The notes: generated by a model from the letters alone, not told the origin. A DNA stretch of 16,831 bases from Pseudomonadota bacterium (GCA_023428425.1 JAEYYP010000095.1:1-16831); one strand, 5' to 3'; shown: positions 1 through 7,139, counted from the first letter of the stretch. Numbers and translations: made by a program.

Positions 1-1
1 T

Positions 2-796
2 GACGCCAGCGTACTCGGCTTTGCGGCAGCGGCCTCCGTCACTGACTCCGGCTCCGACGCCTCGACGACGGGCGGCACCACCGTGGCCAAGACCGTTGAC
101 GCTCTCGTCACCGAGATCAACGCCAACTCGTCGCTCAACTCGGCGGTTCGTGCTTCCAACGACGGCGGCAAGCTGCGCATCGAGAACCTCTCGACCAGCG
201 CCCTCGAAGTCGGCGGCGTCAGCACCGGCGGCGAAATCACCGGCGCTGCCAACGACGTCGAGATCGGTGGCAACGACGTCCGCAAGAACCTGGTCAAGCA
301 GTTCAACGACCTGCGCGACCAGCTGGACAAGTTCGCCGACGACGCTTCGTTCAACGGCATCAACCTGCTCCGCGGCGACAAGCTGAAGCTGACCTTCAAC
401 GAAACCGGCACCTCGACCATCGAGATCCAGGCCAAGGACGAGACTGGCGCTGCCACCTCGATCAACAACGCGGCCCTGGGCATCGACGCGGTCTCGGATG
501 CCGACTTCGACAGCGATGCGACGATCGACACCAAGCTGGAATCGCTGAAGAGCTCGCTCGACAGCCTCCGGTCGCAGTCGTCGACCTTCGGCTCGAACCT
601 GTCGGTCGTCGAGAACCGCCAGGACTTCACCAAGAACATGATCAACACCCTCGAGACCGGTGCCGCGAACCTCACGCTCGCCGACACCAACGAGGAAGCG
701 GCGAACCTCCTCGCCCTGCAGACCCGTCAGCAGCTGTCGTCCTCGGCACTGTCGATGGCCTCGCAGGCCGACCAGGCAGTGCTGCGTCTGTTCTAA
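2..796 (+). CDS. Flagellin, C-terminal part (5' end outside the window)
   Basis: This is the structural subunit of the flagellar filament. The reading frame is open from base 2, so the gene enters from the left edge and its N-terminal D0/D1 helices are not visible. An in-frame GTG at 83 is internal and is not the start. About 264 residues are visible, ending in AVLRLF-stop. The last ~50 residues carry the flagellin C-terminal signature (NMINTLETGAANLTLAD, then LLALQTRQQLSSSALSMASQ), which forms the D1/D0 helices that pack against the N-terminal helices. The preceding segment is variable central domain. Nearly all of the visible part aligns with residues ~385-604 of the downstream flagellin, so the two are tandem paralogs. 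A strong terminator follows 21 bases after the stop, so this gene is probably transcribed apart from the next one. The family call is secure; which fla/flj number it deserves cannot be told. Confidence 0.93.
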   Translation, partial: DASVLGFAAAASVTDSGSDASTTGGTTVAKTVDALVTEINANSSLNSAVRASNDGGKLRIENLSTSALEVGGVSTGGEITGAANDVEIGGNDVRKNLVKQFNDLRDQLDKFADDASFNGINLLRGDKLKLTFNETGTSTIEIQAKDETGAATSINNAALGIDAVSDADFDSDATIDTKLESLKSSLDSLRSQSSTFGSNLSVVENRQDFTKNMINTLETGAANLTLADTNEEAANLLALQTRQQLSSSALSMASQADQAVLRLF

Positions 797-817
797 GGCG
801 TCGTACACGCACTTCGG

Positions 818-844
818 AAAGGCGGGCTTCGGTCCGCCTTTTTT
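818..844 (+). terminator. Rho-independent terminator after the first flagellin
   Basis: The stem GGCGG-G-C / G-T-CCGCC closes on a UUCG tetraloop, is flanked by AAA upstream, and is followed by a run of six T. This is a textbook intrinsic terminator, 21 bases after the stop codon. It isolates the first flagellin from the second one. Confidence 0.92.
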
Positions 845-918
845 GTTTGGTGTCAGAGGTTTAGCCACCACTGTTAACGGCTTGTTCGGACCTGTGGGTC
901 AGGCTGAGGGAGGACGCA

Positions 919-940
919 TGGCGCCAGGATCGCGCCAGGC
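919..940 (+). promoter_or_regulatory. Possible sigma-54 (-24/-12) promoter with a direct/inverted repeat, upstream of the second flagellin
   Basis: TGGCGCC-AGGA-TCGC has the invariant GG-N10-GC spacing of sigma-54 promoters (GG at 920-921, GC at 932-933). It departs from the TGGCACG-N4-TTGC consensus at three positions. The start would fall near 945, about 20 bases before the ATG. The same bases contain an 8-bp direct repeat GCGCCAGG (921-928 and 932-939, period 11) and an inverted repeat TGGCGC/GCGCCA (919-924/932-937). The site could therefore be an operator instead. A better sigma-54 site exists upstream of flgE, which raises plausibility. Confidence 0.4.
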
Positions 941-942
941 AG

Positions 943-960
943 TATAACCAGAAGGTTATG
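943..960 (+). promoter_or_regulatory. Hairpin covering the Shine-Dalgarno sequence of the second flagellin
   Basis: ATAACC (944-949) and GGTTAT (954-959) form a perfect 6-bp stem with an AGAA loop. A T-G wobble pair (943/960) extends it. The Shine-Dalgarno bases AAGG (952-955) lie partly in the loop and partly in the 3' arm, nine bases before the ATG at 965. The pairing would therefore compete with ribosome binding. Regulation by FlbT, a known repressor acting on flagellin mRNA leaders in Caulobacter, is an inference. Confidence 0.5.
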
Positions 961-964
961 TTTG

Positions 965-2779
965 ATGAGCACTGTCAGCCTGTCGAAGGCGGTTCGCTCG
1001 AACCTGCTTTCGCTGCAGTCGACGGCCAATATCATGGCCAAGACGCAAAACCGCCTCGCCACCGGCCTCAAGGTCAATTCGGCGCTCGACAACCCCTCTA
1101 ACTTCTTCACCGCCAGCGCGCTGAACAGCCGCGCGGCGGACATGTCGAACCTGCTCGATTTCATGTCGAGCGGCATCAAGACGATCGAAGCAGCCGATAA
1201 CGGGCTGAAGTCGATCACCAAGACGGTAGAGTCGATGCAGTCGACGCTACGCCAGGCGCGCCAGGACAAGTCGTTCAAGAGCGAGGCTTTTTCAGTCGAC
1301 GCCGCAGCGGCAGGCCAGTTGCAGTTCAGCGGCGGTGCGGTCGGCACAAGCCCGGTCGGCGTGTCTCTGGGCAACGCAACACCTACCCAGTCGACAGTCA
1401 TCTCCTCGTCGGACATGCTGCCCCCCGCCCTGTTTCATGCCACGATGGGAGTGCAATTCAGCGCCACGGGAACCTCGGTTTCCGCATTGGATCCCGTCAC
1501 GATGACGGTGGAGCTGGATGGGTCGCAGAGCATCAATATCAGCATCACCGCAGCGATGATGGGAAGCATCGGCGACAATGACGACGTCATCGACGACGCT
1601 GCCGAGTTCGCCGAGGCGATCAGCGACTCGCTCACGCTATCGGGCAATAGTGGCGACCTGACTATCAGCGAGTTCGGCGACGGGCGGGTGTGGATCACGA
1701 CGGGCACCAGCGCAGGATCGACGGCTTCGGTGGAGATTACGGCGAGTTCCGCGCATGCGGCCGCACTCGGCGCGAACGTGGGCCTATCCGATGTTGGCCA
1801 TGACGGCTACGAAATCACCATCTCCAACGGGTCGGCAACGGCTTCGCTGGTGCTGACATCGTCGAACTCGGCCACTACCGCGGACGCGCGCAACTACATC
1901 ACATCGGAACTGGCGGCGCAGGGCGTGACCGGCATCACAGTGGGCGGCACAGGCGACCGCATTGATCTGGCCGGAGCGGCCGATGGTTCGAACAGCATCA
2001 CTGTCGGGGGGACCCATCCAGGCTATGTCTTCGGCTTTCCACCGACCGTGACCGCCGGCGTGCCGGCCAGCGTGCTGAGCGTGGACCAATTAGTGCAATC
2101 GATCAACTCGTCGGGCCTCGAAGGGAAGGTTCGTGCTTCCAACGATGGCGGCAAGCTGAGGATCGAGAACCTGTCGGCCGAGGCGCTGACGGTCCAGGGC
2201 TTAGGTCCGGATGGAGAAATCGACGGCGGAACGGGCGCGGTGGCGATTGGCGGCAATGATGTCCGCGCGAACCTCGTCAAGCAGTTCAACGATCTGCGCG
2301 ACCAGCTGGACAAGTTCGCCGACGACGCCTCGTTCAACGGCATCAACCTGCTCCGCGGCGACAGGCTGAAGCTGACGTTCAACGAGGTCGGCACATCGAC
2401 CATCGAGATCCAGGCCAAGGATGCCGCCGGCCAGGCGAGACCGATCAGCAGCCTCGCGCTGGGACTTGCCGAGGCCCTGGACTCCGACTTCGATTCCGAC
2501 GCTGACCTCGACACTCTGCTCGACACGATGAAGAGCGCCCTCGATACGCTGCGCTCGCAGTCATCGGCCTTCGGATCGAACCTGTCGGTGGTGGAGAACC
2601 GGAACGACTTCACCAAATCGATGATCAACACGCTCGAGACCGGAGCGGCAAACCTGACACTGGCCGATACCAATCAGGAAGCGGCGAATCTGCTGGCGCT
2701 GCAGACGCGGCAGCAACTGAGCTCCTCGGCGCTGTCGATGGCATCACAGGCCGACCAAGCCGTGCTGAGGCTGTTCTAG
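965..2779 (+). CDS. Flagellin, full length, long variable domain
   Basis: Filament subunit of 604 aa, exported by the flagellar type III apparatus. The N-terminus (MSTVSLSKAVRSNLLSLQ, then NRLATGLKVNSALDNPSNFF at ~30-50) is the conserved D0/D1 region of alphaproteobacterial flagellins. Residues ~110-380 are a Ser/Thr/Gly/Ala-rich hypervariable domain expected to face outward. The C-terminal ~220 residues return to the conserved domain and nearly match the upstream flagellin, including an uninterrupted run of about 31 residues beginning NLVKQFNDLRDQL. I prefer ATG 965 (AAGG at 952-955, 9-base spacing) over the in-frame TTG at 962 because MSTVxLS is the usual start. There are no cysteines, as is common in flagellins. 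It is long for the family, since many flagellins have 270-500 residues. No U-run terminator follows, so transcription may continue into flbT. Confidence 0.95.
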   Translation: MSTVSLSKAVRSNLLSLQSTANIMAKTQNRLATGLKVNSALDNPSNFFTASALNSRAADMSNLLDFMSSGIKTIEAADNGLKSITKTVESMQSTLRQARQDKSFKSEAFSVDAAAAGQLQFSGGAVGTSPVGVSLGNATPTQSTVISSSDMLPPALFHATMGVQFSATGTSVSALDPVTMTVELDGSQSINISITAAMMGSIGDNDDVIDDAAEFAEAISDSLTLSGNSGDLTISEFGDGRVWITTGTSAGSTASVEITASSAHAAALGANVGLSDVGHDGYEITISNGSATASLVLTSSNSATTADARNYITSELAAQGVTGITVGGTGDRIDLAGAADGSNSITVGGTHPGYVFGFPPTVTAGVPASVLSVDQLVQSINSSGLEGKVRASNDGGKLRIENLSAEALTVQGLGPDGEIDGGTGAVAIGGNDVRANLVKQFNDLRDQLDKFADDASFNGINLLRGDRLKLTFNEVGTSTIEIQAKDAAGQARPISSLALGLAEALDSDFDSDADLDTLLDTMKSALDTLRSQSSAFGSNLSVVENRNDFTKSMINTLETGAANLTLADTNQEAANLLALQTRQQLSSSALSMASQADQAVLRLF

Positions 2780-2788
2780 GAGAAATAC

Positions 2789-2853
2789 GCATCCGCGCCC
2801 TGCCCTGCCGGCCTTAGTTTGGCCGGTAGCGATTTGGTGATCGGCGCGGATGC
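2789..2853 (+). other. Nested inverted repeat between flagellin and flbT
   Basis: A perfect 11-bp outer pair, GCATCCGCGCC (2789-2799) and GGCGCGGATGC (2843-2853), encloses a second perfect 6-bp hairpin, CCGGCC (2808-2813) / GGCCGG (2821-2826), with a 7-base loop. It begins 9 bases after the flagellin stop and ends 41 bases before the flbT ATG. No T-run follows, so it is not a classical intrinsic terminator. It could be an mRNA-stabilising 3' end, an attenuator, or a leader element of flbT. Structure is seen in the sequence; function is unknown. Confidence 0.6.
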
Positions 2854-2894
2854 AATATGCTGGTCCACGCGTGAATCAGCAGGCGAGCTAGCCC

Positions 2895-3281
2895 ATGTCC
2901 CTCAAGGTCGAACTGAAGCCAGGCGAACGCCTGATCGTCGGCAATTGCGTCATCACCAACTCGGACCAGCGGACCCGGCTGTTCATCGACGGCAAGGCGC
3001 CGATCTTGCGCGAGAAGGACATCCTGACCTTCGAAACCGCCGACAGCCCGGCCAAGCGCATCTACCTGGCGGTGCAGCTGATGTACATCCACGAGGACAC
3101 CGCGCGGCTGAGCGAGGACTATTTCAAGCTCATCAACGACATCATCTCGGCCGCGCCCAGCACCATCCGCATTGTGGACGAAATCAATAACGAGATATTA
3201 ACCGGCCAGCTCTATAAGGCTCTGAAGGCCGCCAAGAAGCTGATCCAGTACGAGCAGGAACTCCTAGCAAATGCAAAATAG
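2895..3281 (+). CDS. flbT: Flagellar biosynthesis repressor FlbT
   Basis: This is a 128-aa cytoplasmic regulator. In Caulobacter FlbT associates with the flagellin mRNA leader and promotes its decay or blocks translation until the hook is finished. In other alphaproteobacteria it can act differently. The sequence matches the family: an N-terminal beta-rich part (MSLKVELKPGERLIVGNCVI), then IYLAVQLMYI, then a helical C-terminus ending YKALKAAKKLIQYEQELL. Full length is normal for FlbT (about 130-150 aa). The start ATG 2895 is preceded by a modest AGGCGAG. The last 11 bases overlap flaF, so the two are probably translationally coupled. Its position right behind a flagellin gene fits its role. 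Confidence 0.95.
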   Translation: MSLKVELKPGERLIVGNCVITNSDQRTRLFIDGKAPILREKDILTFETADSPAKRIYLAVQLMYIHEDTARLSEDYFKLINDIISAAPSTIRIVDEINNEILTGQLYKALKAAKKLIQYEQELLANAK

Positions 3282-3639
3282 TGCGGCGTTTGCCTACAAG
3301 ACCGTAGGCGCGCAAACGGTAAGCCCACGCGTTCTTGAAGCCAACCTTCTCTCCCGTGCCGCCGGCCAGTTGCAGCGCTGCCGCGATGACTGGGACAACA
3401 CCCGCCACGAGCTGACCACCGCACTGCTGTTCAACCGCAAGCTGTGGACCGTGTTCCTCGGATCGGTCACCGGCGAGGAAAGCCAGCTGCCCAAGGCGCT
3501 GCGCGAGAACATCGCCAACCTCGGCATCTTCGTCATGAAGCAGACGCTCAACGTGATGAGCGAACCCGAGGCGCGCAAGCTCACCGTGCTGATCAACATC
3601 AACCGCGAGATCGCGGCGGGCCTGCGCGAACGCGCCTGA
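3271..3639 (+). CDS. flaF: Flagellar biosynthesis regulator FlaF
   Basis: This 122-aa cytoplasmic protein is required for flagellin synthesis or secretion in alphaproteobacteria, where it acts opposite to FlbT. Recognisable family stretches are AAFAYKTVGAQTVSPRVLEA at the N-terminus, LTTALLFNRKLWTVFL in the middle (~48-63), and LPKALRENIANLGIFVMK followed by LTVLININREIAAGL at the C-terminus. The protein is predicted to be mostly alpha-helical. The start ATG 3271 lies inside flbT (ATGCAAAATAG, where the TAG is the flbT stop), with AGGA at 3256-3259, 11 bases upstream. Length is typical. A hairpin terminator follows, so it is the last gene of the plus-strand filament group. Confidence 0.94.
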   Translation: MQNSAAFAYKTVGAQTVSPRVLEANLLSRAAGQLQRCRDDWDNTRHELTTALLFNRKLWTVFLGSVTGEESQLPKALRENIANLGIFVMKQTLNVMSEPEARKLTVLININREIAAGLRERA

Positions 3640-3665
3640 CCCACCTGCCCGCCGGAAAACGTAAG

Positions 3666-3690
3666 AGGCCCGCTCGAAGCGGGCCTTTCG
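3666..3690. terminator. Bidirectional terminator between flaF and flgL
   Basis: AGGCCCGC (3666-3673) pairs perfectly with GCGGGCCT (3679-3686) around a 5-base loop. It is followed on the plus strand by TTTCGCATTT and on the minus strand by TCTTACGTTTT. It lies 26 bases after flaF and 26 bases after the flgL stop, between convergent genes, so it can serve both. The T-runs are short, so efficiency in either direction is uncertain. Confidence 0.75.
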
Positions 3691-3712
3691 CATTTCCGGG
3701 CTGTTGTGTCGC

Positions 3713-5215
3713 CTACTTCAGGTAGTTGATGAGGGAGAGCTGACTCAGGAGCGCGGTGGTCTGATAGCTGGCCTCGAGCCGGGTCTTGAGCGCCAGGATC
3801 TCCATCGCGACCTGCTCGGTTGGCGCTTCCTCGATATCCTGCAGCATGTTGCCGAGTTGGGCCTTGTGGTCGGTATGCCGCTCGTCGATGGCGCCGGCGG
3901 TCGACTTTGCAAGGCCCAGTTCCACGGCGATGACGGCGATGGAGCCGTTGCTGTCGCCGGTTTCGGCGAGGCGCTCGGTGTTGCGGGCGATCATCGAGGT
4001 GTAGCGATCGGTCGAGGTCGGATCGGCGTCGGTGAACACCTGGATGGCCATGGCCGCGAGCGACTGGACGAGGTTGACCAGCCCGGCCTCGTTGGCCTGG
4101 ACGCCGTAGGCGACCGAGGTGCTCTCACCGACCTTGGCCGTGACCGTGGTACGTGGACTGGTGCTGTCCTCGCCCTTGTACCAGAAGATGGTGTCGGCAT
4201 CGGTGCCGGCGACAAGGGCCGTGGCGGTGTCGTAGGGCGGGCCGTCGACACGCATCGGCTGGCCGCCCTGCCCGTAGAAGAAGTTCTCCGAGGCCGCATA
4301 GGCCGACGCCGTGACCATGCGGCCCTCGGCCATGGTCTGCACCTGGGCCTGAAGCGCCGCACCAAAGCTGGCGGCCGTTGCGTCGGCGTCGGCACCGATG
4401 ACGAAGGCGCCGGGCTCGCCGGCCGTCTCGACCGCCGTCAGGGTAATCGATTCCGCTGTGCCATCAGGCATCGTCAGGTTGATGGTGACCGTTTCGCCGG
4501 CAGCTGGCAGCGTCGCGCCGAACTGGACCGACAGCGCCGGCGGCGCTCCCGATGGCTGGTTGACGACGATGTTGGCGCTCGTGGTGGAGACGGTCGCCAG
4601 CTTCATGCCGAAGGGATGGGTGCCATCCTCGGCCAGTGTGGTGGTATCGGTCGCGGTGCCGATGGTCAGGCGGCCGAGATGGCTGGTACCGAGGTCGGCC
4701 AGCTTCCGCTCGCCGGCGACCTGCTTGTAGCCTGCCTGGCTGCCGCGGCCGTTGAGGGCGTAGTAGGCGTCCTCGACCGGCTTGTTCTCCGTCTTGGCGC
4801 CGCCGAACAGGTAGCGGCCGGCGATGTCGACGTTCATCAGCGTCATGACTTCGTCGAAGCGCGCCGAGGCGAGGGTCGGCGTGGTCTGGAAGTTGAGGCT
4901 GGCCTGCCCGCCCGAGCCGGCCATGGTGGCGGCGCGCGCGTCGGCCTCGATGGCATCGAGACGGCCGACCGTCTGGTCGAGCACGTTGAGCCGCAGGTTC
5001 ACCGTCTTGATGTTGCCCTGGTAGCTGTCGATGCGCGAAACGCGTTGGCGCAGGGCGAGGTCGAAGTAGCGGTCGGACCCCATCTCGGCGAGATTGGAGG
5101 CCTTCATGCCCGAGCTGAGCTGGGTCTGGAGCTTGTCGTAGCGCTCCTTCATGCCCATGATGTTGTTGATGCCGCTACTGAGCGGGAACATCGACCGGTT
5201 GATGATGGTTGCCAT
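3713..5215 (-). CDS. flgL: Flagellar hook-associated protein 3 (FlgL)
   Basis: FlgL is the second junction protein between hook and filament. It is secreted through the flagellar export channel and assembles on FlgK. The N-terminus (MATIINRSMFPLSSGINNI, then LQTQLSSGMKASNLAEMGSDR) resembles flagellin D0/D1. The C-terminus (ALKTRLEASYQTTALLSQLSLINYLK) is the matching helix. Residues ~150-390 form a large variable insert. At 500 aa it is much longer than the roughly 317-aa enterobacterial FlgL. The start ATG 5215 has an excellent AAGGAG that overlaps the flgK stop codon, with only 11 bases between the genes, so it is in operon with flgK and probably coupled to it. A flagellin-like protein is the alternative reading, but the flgEKL context and the N-terminus favour FlgL. 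Confidence 0.9.
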   Translation of the reverse strand: MATIINRSMFPLSSGINNIMGMKERYDKLQTQLSSGMKASNLAEMGSDRYFDLALRQRVSRIDSYQGNIKTVNLRLNVLDQTVGRLDAIEADARAATMAGSGGQASLNFQTTPTLASARFDEVMTLMNVDIAGRYLFGGAKTENKPVEDAYYALNGRGSQAGYKQVAGERKLADLGTSHLGRLTIGTATDTTTLAEDGTHPFGMKLATVSTTSANIVVNQPSGAPPALSVQFGATLPAAGETVTINLTMPDGTAESITLTAVETAGEPGAFVIGADADATAASFGAALQAQVQTMAEGRMVTASAYAASENFFYGQGGQPMRVDGPPYDTATALVAGTDADTIFWYKGEDSTSPRTTVTAKVGESTSVAYGVQANEAGLVNLVQSLAAMAIQVFTDADPTSTDRYTSMIARNTERLAETGDSNGSIAVIAVELGLAKSTAGAIDERHTDHKAQLGNMLQDIEEAPTEQVAMEILALKTRLEASYQTTALLSQLSLINYLK

Positions 5216-5221
5216 CCCGCG

Positions 5222-5229
5222 ACTCCTTA
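5222..5229 (-). promoter_or_regulatory. flgL ribosome binding site fused to the flgK stop codon
   Basis: Read on the minus strand the bases are TAAGGAGT. The TAA is the flgK stop and the AAGGAG is the Shine-Dalgarno sequence of flgL, whose ATG begins at 5215. Ribosomes ending on flgK therefore sit on the flgL start region, which supports translational coupling of the two junction proteins. Confidence 0.8.
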
Positions 5230-7074
5230 CAGCGACGACATCAGGTCTTTGATGAGTTCCTGCGCGACGCTCATCACGCGGGCATTTGCGGCGAAGGCGT
5301 TCTGCAGTTCCATCAGCCGGGCCATTTCCTCGTCGATGTCGACGCCGTACTCGCTTTCGAGACGGTTGCCGAGCGCATCTAGCGTCATCTCCTGCGTCTC
5401 CGCCTCGGAACCGGCAGAACTGGCCATGTTGCCGACGGTGTTGATCGACTGGCTGATGAGATCGCTGACCGTACCTGCAAGGCGGGAGCCCGCGCTGCCC
5501 GAGACGCTCCCCTGCCCACCCGCGAAGCGCAGGGTGTCGAGGTTGAGCAGCAGCTGATCGACGCGTGAAGCGTCGCCCATCGCGGTGCCCGGCGTGTACT
5601 GGACCAGCAGTCGGTTATCGGTGGATATGGCGGTGTTGACGCTGATGCGGCTCGCGAAGCCGAGCTTCTGACCGTTGTTGTCGAGGGCATTGGTGAAGCT
5701 GGTATTTCCGTAGTCGACGAACAGGTTGATGCCAAGATCGCCGCCCTGGGTGCCGACGACCGTCGCTCTGCTTTGCATCGACTTGACGTCTGTATTGCCC
5801 AGCGCCCCATCATCCATGATGCGGATGGAGGTGCCCGTCGCGCTGACCGCGAGGCCGGATCCGACTGCCATCTGGACCTTGGATGCAACAGCGGTCGGCC
5901 CAGCGCTGAAATCGACGCCGATCACGCGCGCGCCATTGCTGTCGATGTAGTCCAGCGGCAGTTTCGTGGGGTCGGCGACATTCAGCACCCGGACCGACTT
6001 GCTGACGCCGCCCTGGATGTAGCTGAAGCCGAACTCGTTGCCGTTCTGCAGGTTGGAGATATCGACCTCGAAGCCTGCCGAAGCGCCGGATGTCACCTGG
6101 GTGCCGGTGGTTGTCTTGGTCGACATGGCCATGGCGAGGCCGGCTGCGATCTCGTCGAGCTGGTCCTGCGCCTGCACGAGGTCGTTGTCGCGCAACTGGA
6201 TGAGACCAGCGAGCTCGCCGGATGTCAGCACGTTCTGCTTGACCAGGTCGATCTTGAGCCCTGCCCCGGTGGTGATCGAGAGGCGGCCGACGCCCGACTT
6301 CGCATCGCTGGGATTGAACAACGAGGTGGCGGCAAGCTGCCCGGCGCTCTCGAACGAGATGATCGAGGCGCGGCCATCGAGAATGCCGACGCCCGAGCGG
6401 GTCATCAGGGCCACCGTGTCGTCGCTGCGATAGCTGACGCGGAGGTCCATCTGCTCGCTGAGAGTACCGACGAGGCGATCGCGCTGGTCGAGGAGCGTAG
6501 CGCGCGAGCTGGGATCGATGCCCTGGTCGGCGAGGCGATTGTTGATTTTCTCCAGCGCCTGCAACTGGTTGTTGATGTCCGCCACGCTGGTGGAGATCTT
6601 CGCCTCGATCTCCTGCCGAAGCGACTGCACATCGCCGCTCAGCCGATTGAGGGCACCCGCAAGCTCCTGCGCCTTCTGCACCGTGTCGGCGCGATTGGCG
6701 AAGTTGTCGGGACTGGAGGTGAGCGAGGTCAGCGACGTCTCGAAGGCCGAGAAGACGCTGTCGAGCGATCCCGTCGTGCCCGGCATGCCGAACAGCGTCT
6801 GCAGGCGATCGAGGTAGCCGGCCCGCACCGAGGCGAACGAAGAGTCCGACACTGCGCGGGTGTGGTGCTGCTCGAGCGATTGGTTGAAGGTGCGGGTGAG
6901 CGCCCCCTGCCTGGCGTAGGTCGATCTGGCGCCAAGCGAGTCGATGACGCTGACGGAGCGCTTGTGATAACCGGGCGTGCCCGCGTTGGCGACGTTGCCC
7001 GACAGCACGTCGAGGGCATTCTGCCCGATCTTCATGCCGCTGAGCGCGTTGCTGAGCGTGACCGATAGACCCAT
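5227..7074 (-). CDS. flgK: Flagellar hook-associated protein 1 (FlgK)
   Basis: FlgK is the first junction protein laid on the hook tip, exported through the flagellar type III system. The N-terminus MGLSVTLSNALSGMKIGQNA, followed by LSGNVANAGTPGYHKR (~24-39), is the rod/hook family signature (S-x-N-[IV]-A-N-x2-T-x-GY). A central coiled region (~135-200) is followed by variable beta-rich segments. The C-terminus (EEMARLMELQNAFAANARVM, then AQELIKDL) is the paired helix of rod/hook proteins. At 615 aa it is within the family range (E. coli 547). The start ATG 7074 is preceded by GGAGGAGGG, about 4-8 bases upstream. It is the middle gene of flgE-flgK-flgL. Confidence 0.95.
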   Translation of the reverse strand: MGLSVTLSNALSGMKIGQNALDVLSGNVANAGTPGYHKRSVSVIDSLGARSTYARQGALTRTFNQSLEQHHTRAVSDSSFASVRAGYLDRLQTLFGMPGTTGSLDSVFSAFETSLTSLTSSPDNFANRADTVQKAQELAGALNRLSGDVQSLRQEIEAKISTSVADINNQLQALEKINNRLADQGIDPSSRATLLDQRDRLVGTLSEQMDLRVSYRSDDTVALMTRSGVGILDGRASIISFESAGQLAATSLFNPSDAKSGVGRLSITTGAGLKIDLVKQNVLTSGELAGLIQLRDNDLVQAQDQLDEIAAGLAMAMSTKTTTGTQVTSGASAGFEVDISNLQNGNEFGFSYIQGGVSKSVRVLNVADPTKLPLDYIDSNGARVIGVDFSAGPTAVASKVQMAVGSGLAVSATGTSIRIMDDGALGNTDVKSMQSRATVVGTQGGDLGINLFVDYGNTSFTNALDNNGQKLGFASRISVNTAISTDNRLLVQYTPGTAMGDASRVDQLLLNLDTLRFAGGQGSVSGSAGSRLAGTVSDLISQSINTVGNMASSAGSEAETQEMTLDALGNRLESEYGVDIDEEMARLMELQNAFAANARVMSVAQELIKDLMSSL

Positions 7075-7098
7075 CCCACCCTCCTCCGTGACCTGACC

Positions 7099-7122
7099 GC
7101 CGGCGCGGGGAACCGCGCCGGC
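7099..7122 (-). other. Intercistronic hairpin between flgE and flgK
   Basis: GCCGGCGCGG (7099-7108) pairs perfectly with CCGCGCCGGC (7113-7122) around GGAA, a very stable 10-bp stem. It lies 17 bases after the flgE stop and about 9 bases upstream of the flgK ribosome binding site. There is no T-run on the minus strand, so it is not an intrinsic terminator. A role in differential mRNA stability or partial polarity, giving more FlgE than FlgK, is an inference. Confidence 0.6.
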
Positions 7123-7139
7123 CTTGATCCAGACCCGCG

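Noticed and set aside
83..796. First flagellin starting at GTG 83
   Set aside because: The frame is open to the left edge and the flagellin N-terminus is missing, so the gene is truncated by the window, not short.
958..960. ATG upstream of the second flagellin as an alternative start
   Set aside because: It is in a different frame from the flagellin and lies inside the Shine-Dalgarno hairpin.
874..1416. Minus-strand open frame across the second flagellin promoter and 5' end
   Set aside because: Shadow of the flagellin; no ribosome binding site or domain.
3704..5557. Long plus-strand open frame (617 codons) opposite flgL and the end of flgK
   Set aside because: It is an antisense shadow of GC-rich coding sequence. 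Its translation is low-complexity Gly/Arg/Val/Asp-rich with no domain, and the opposite strand encodes clear FlgL and FlgK.
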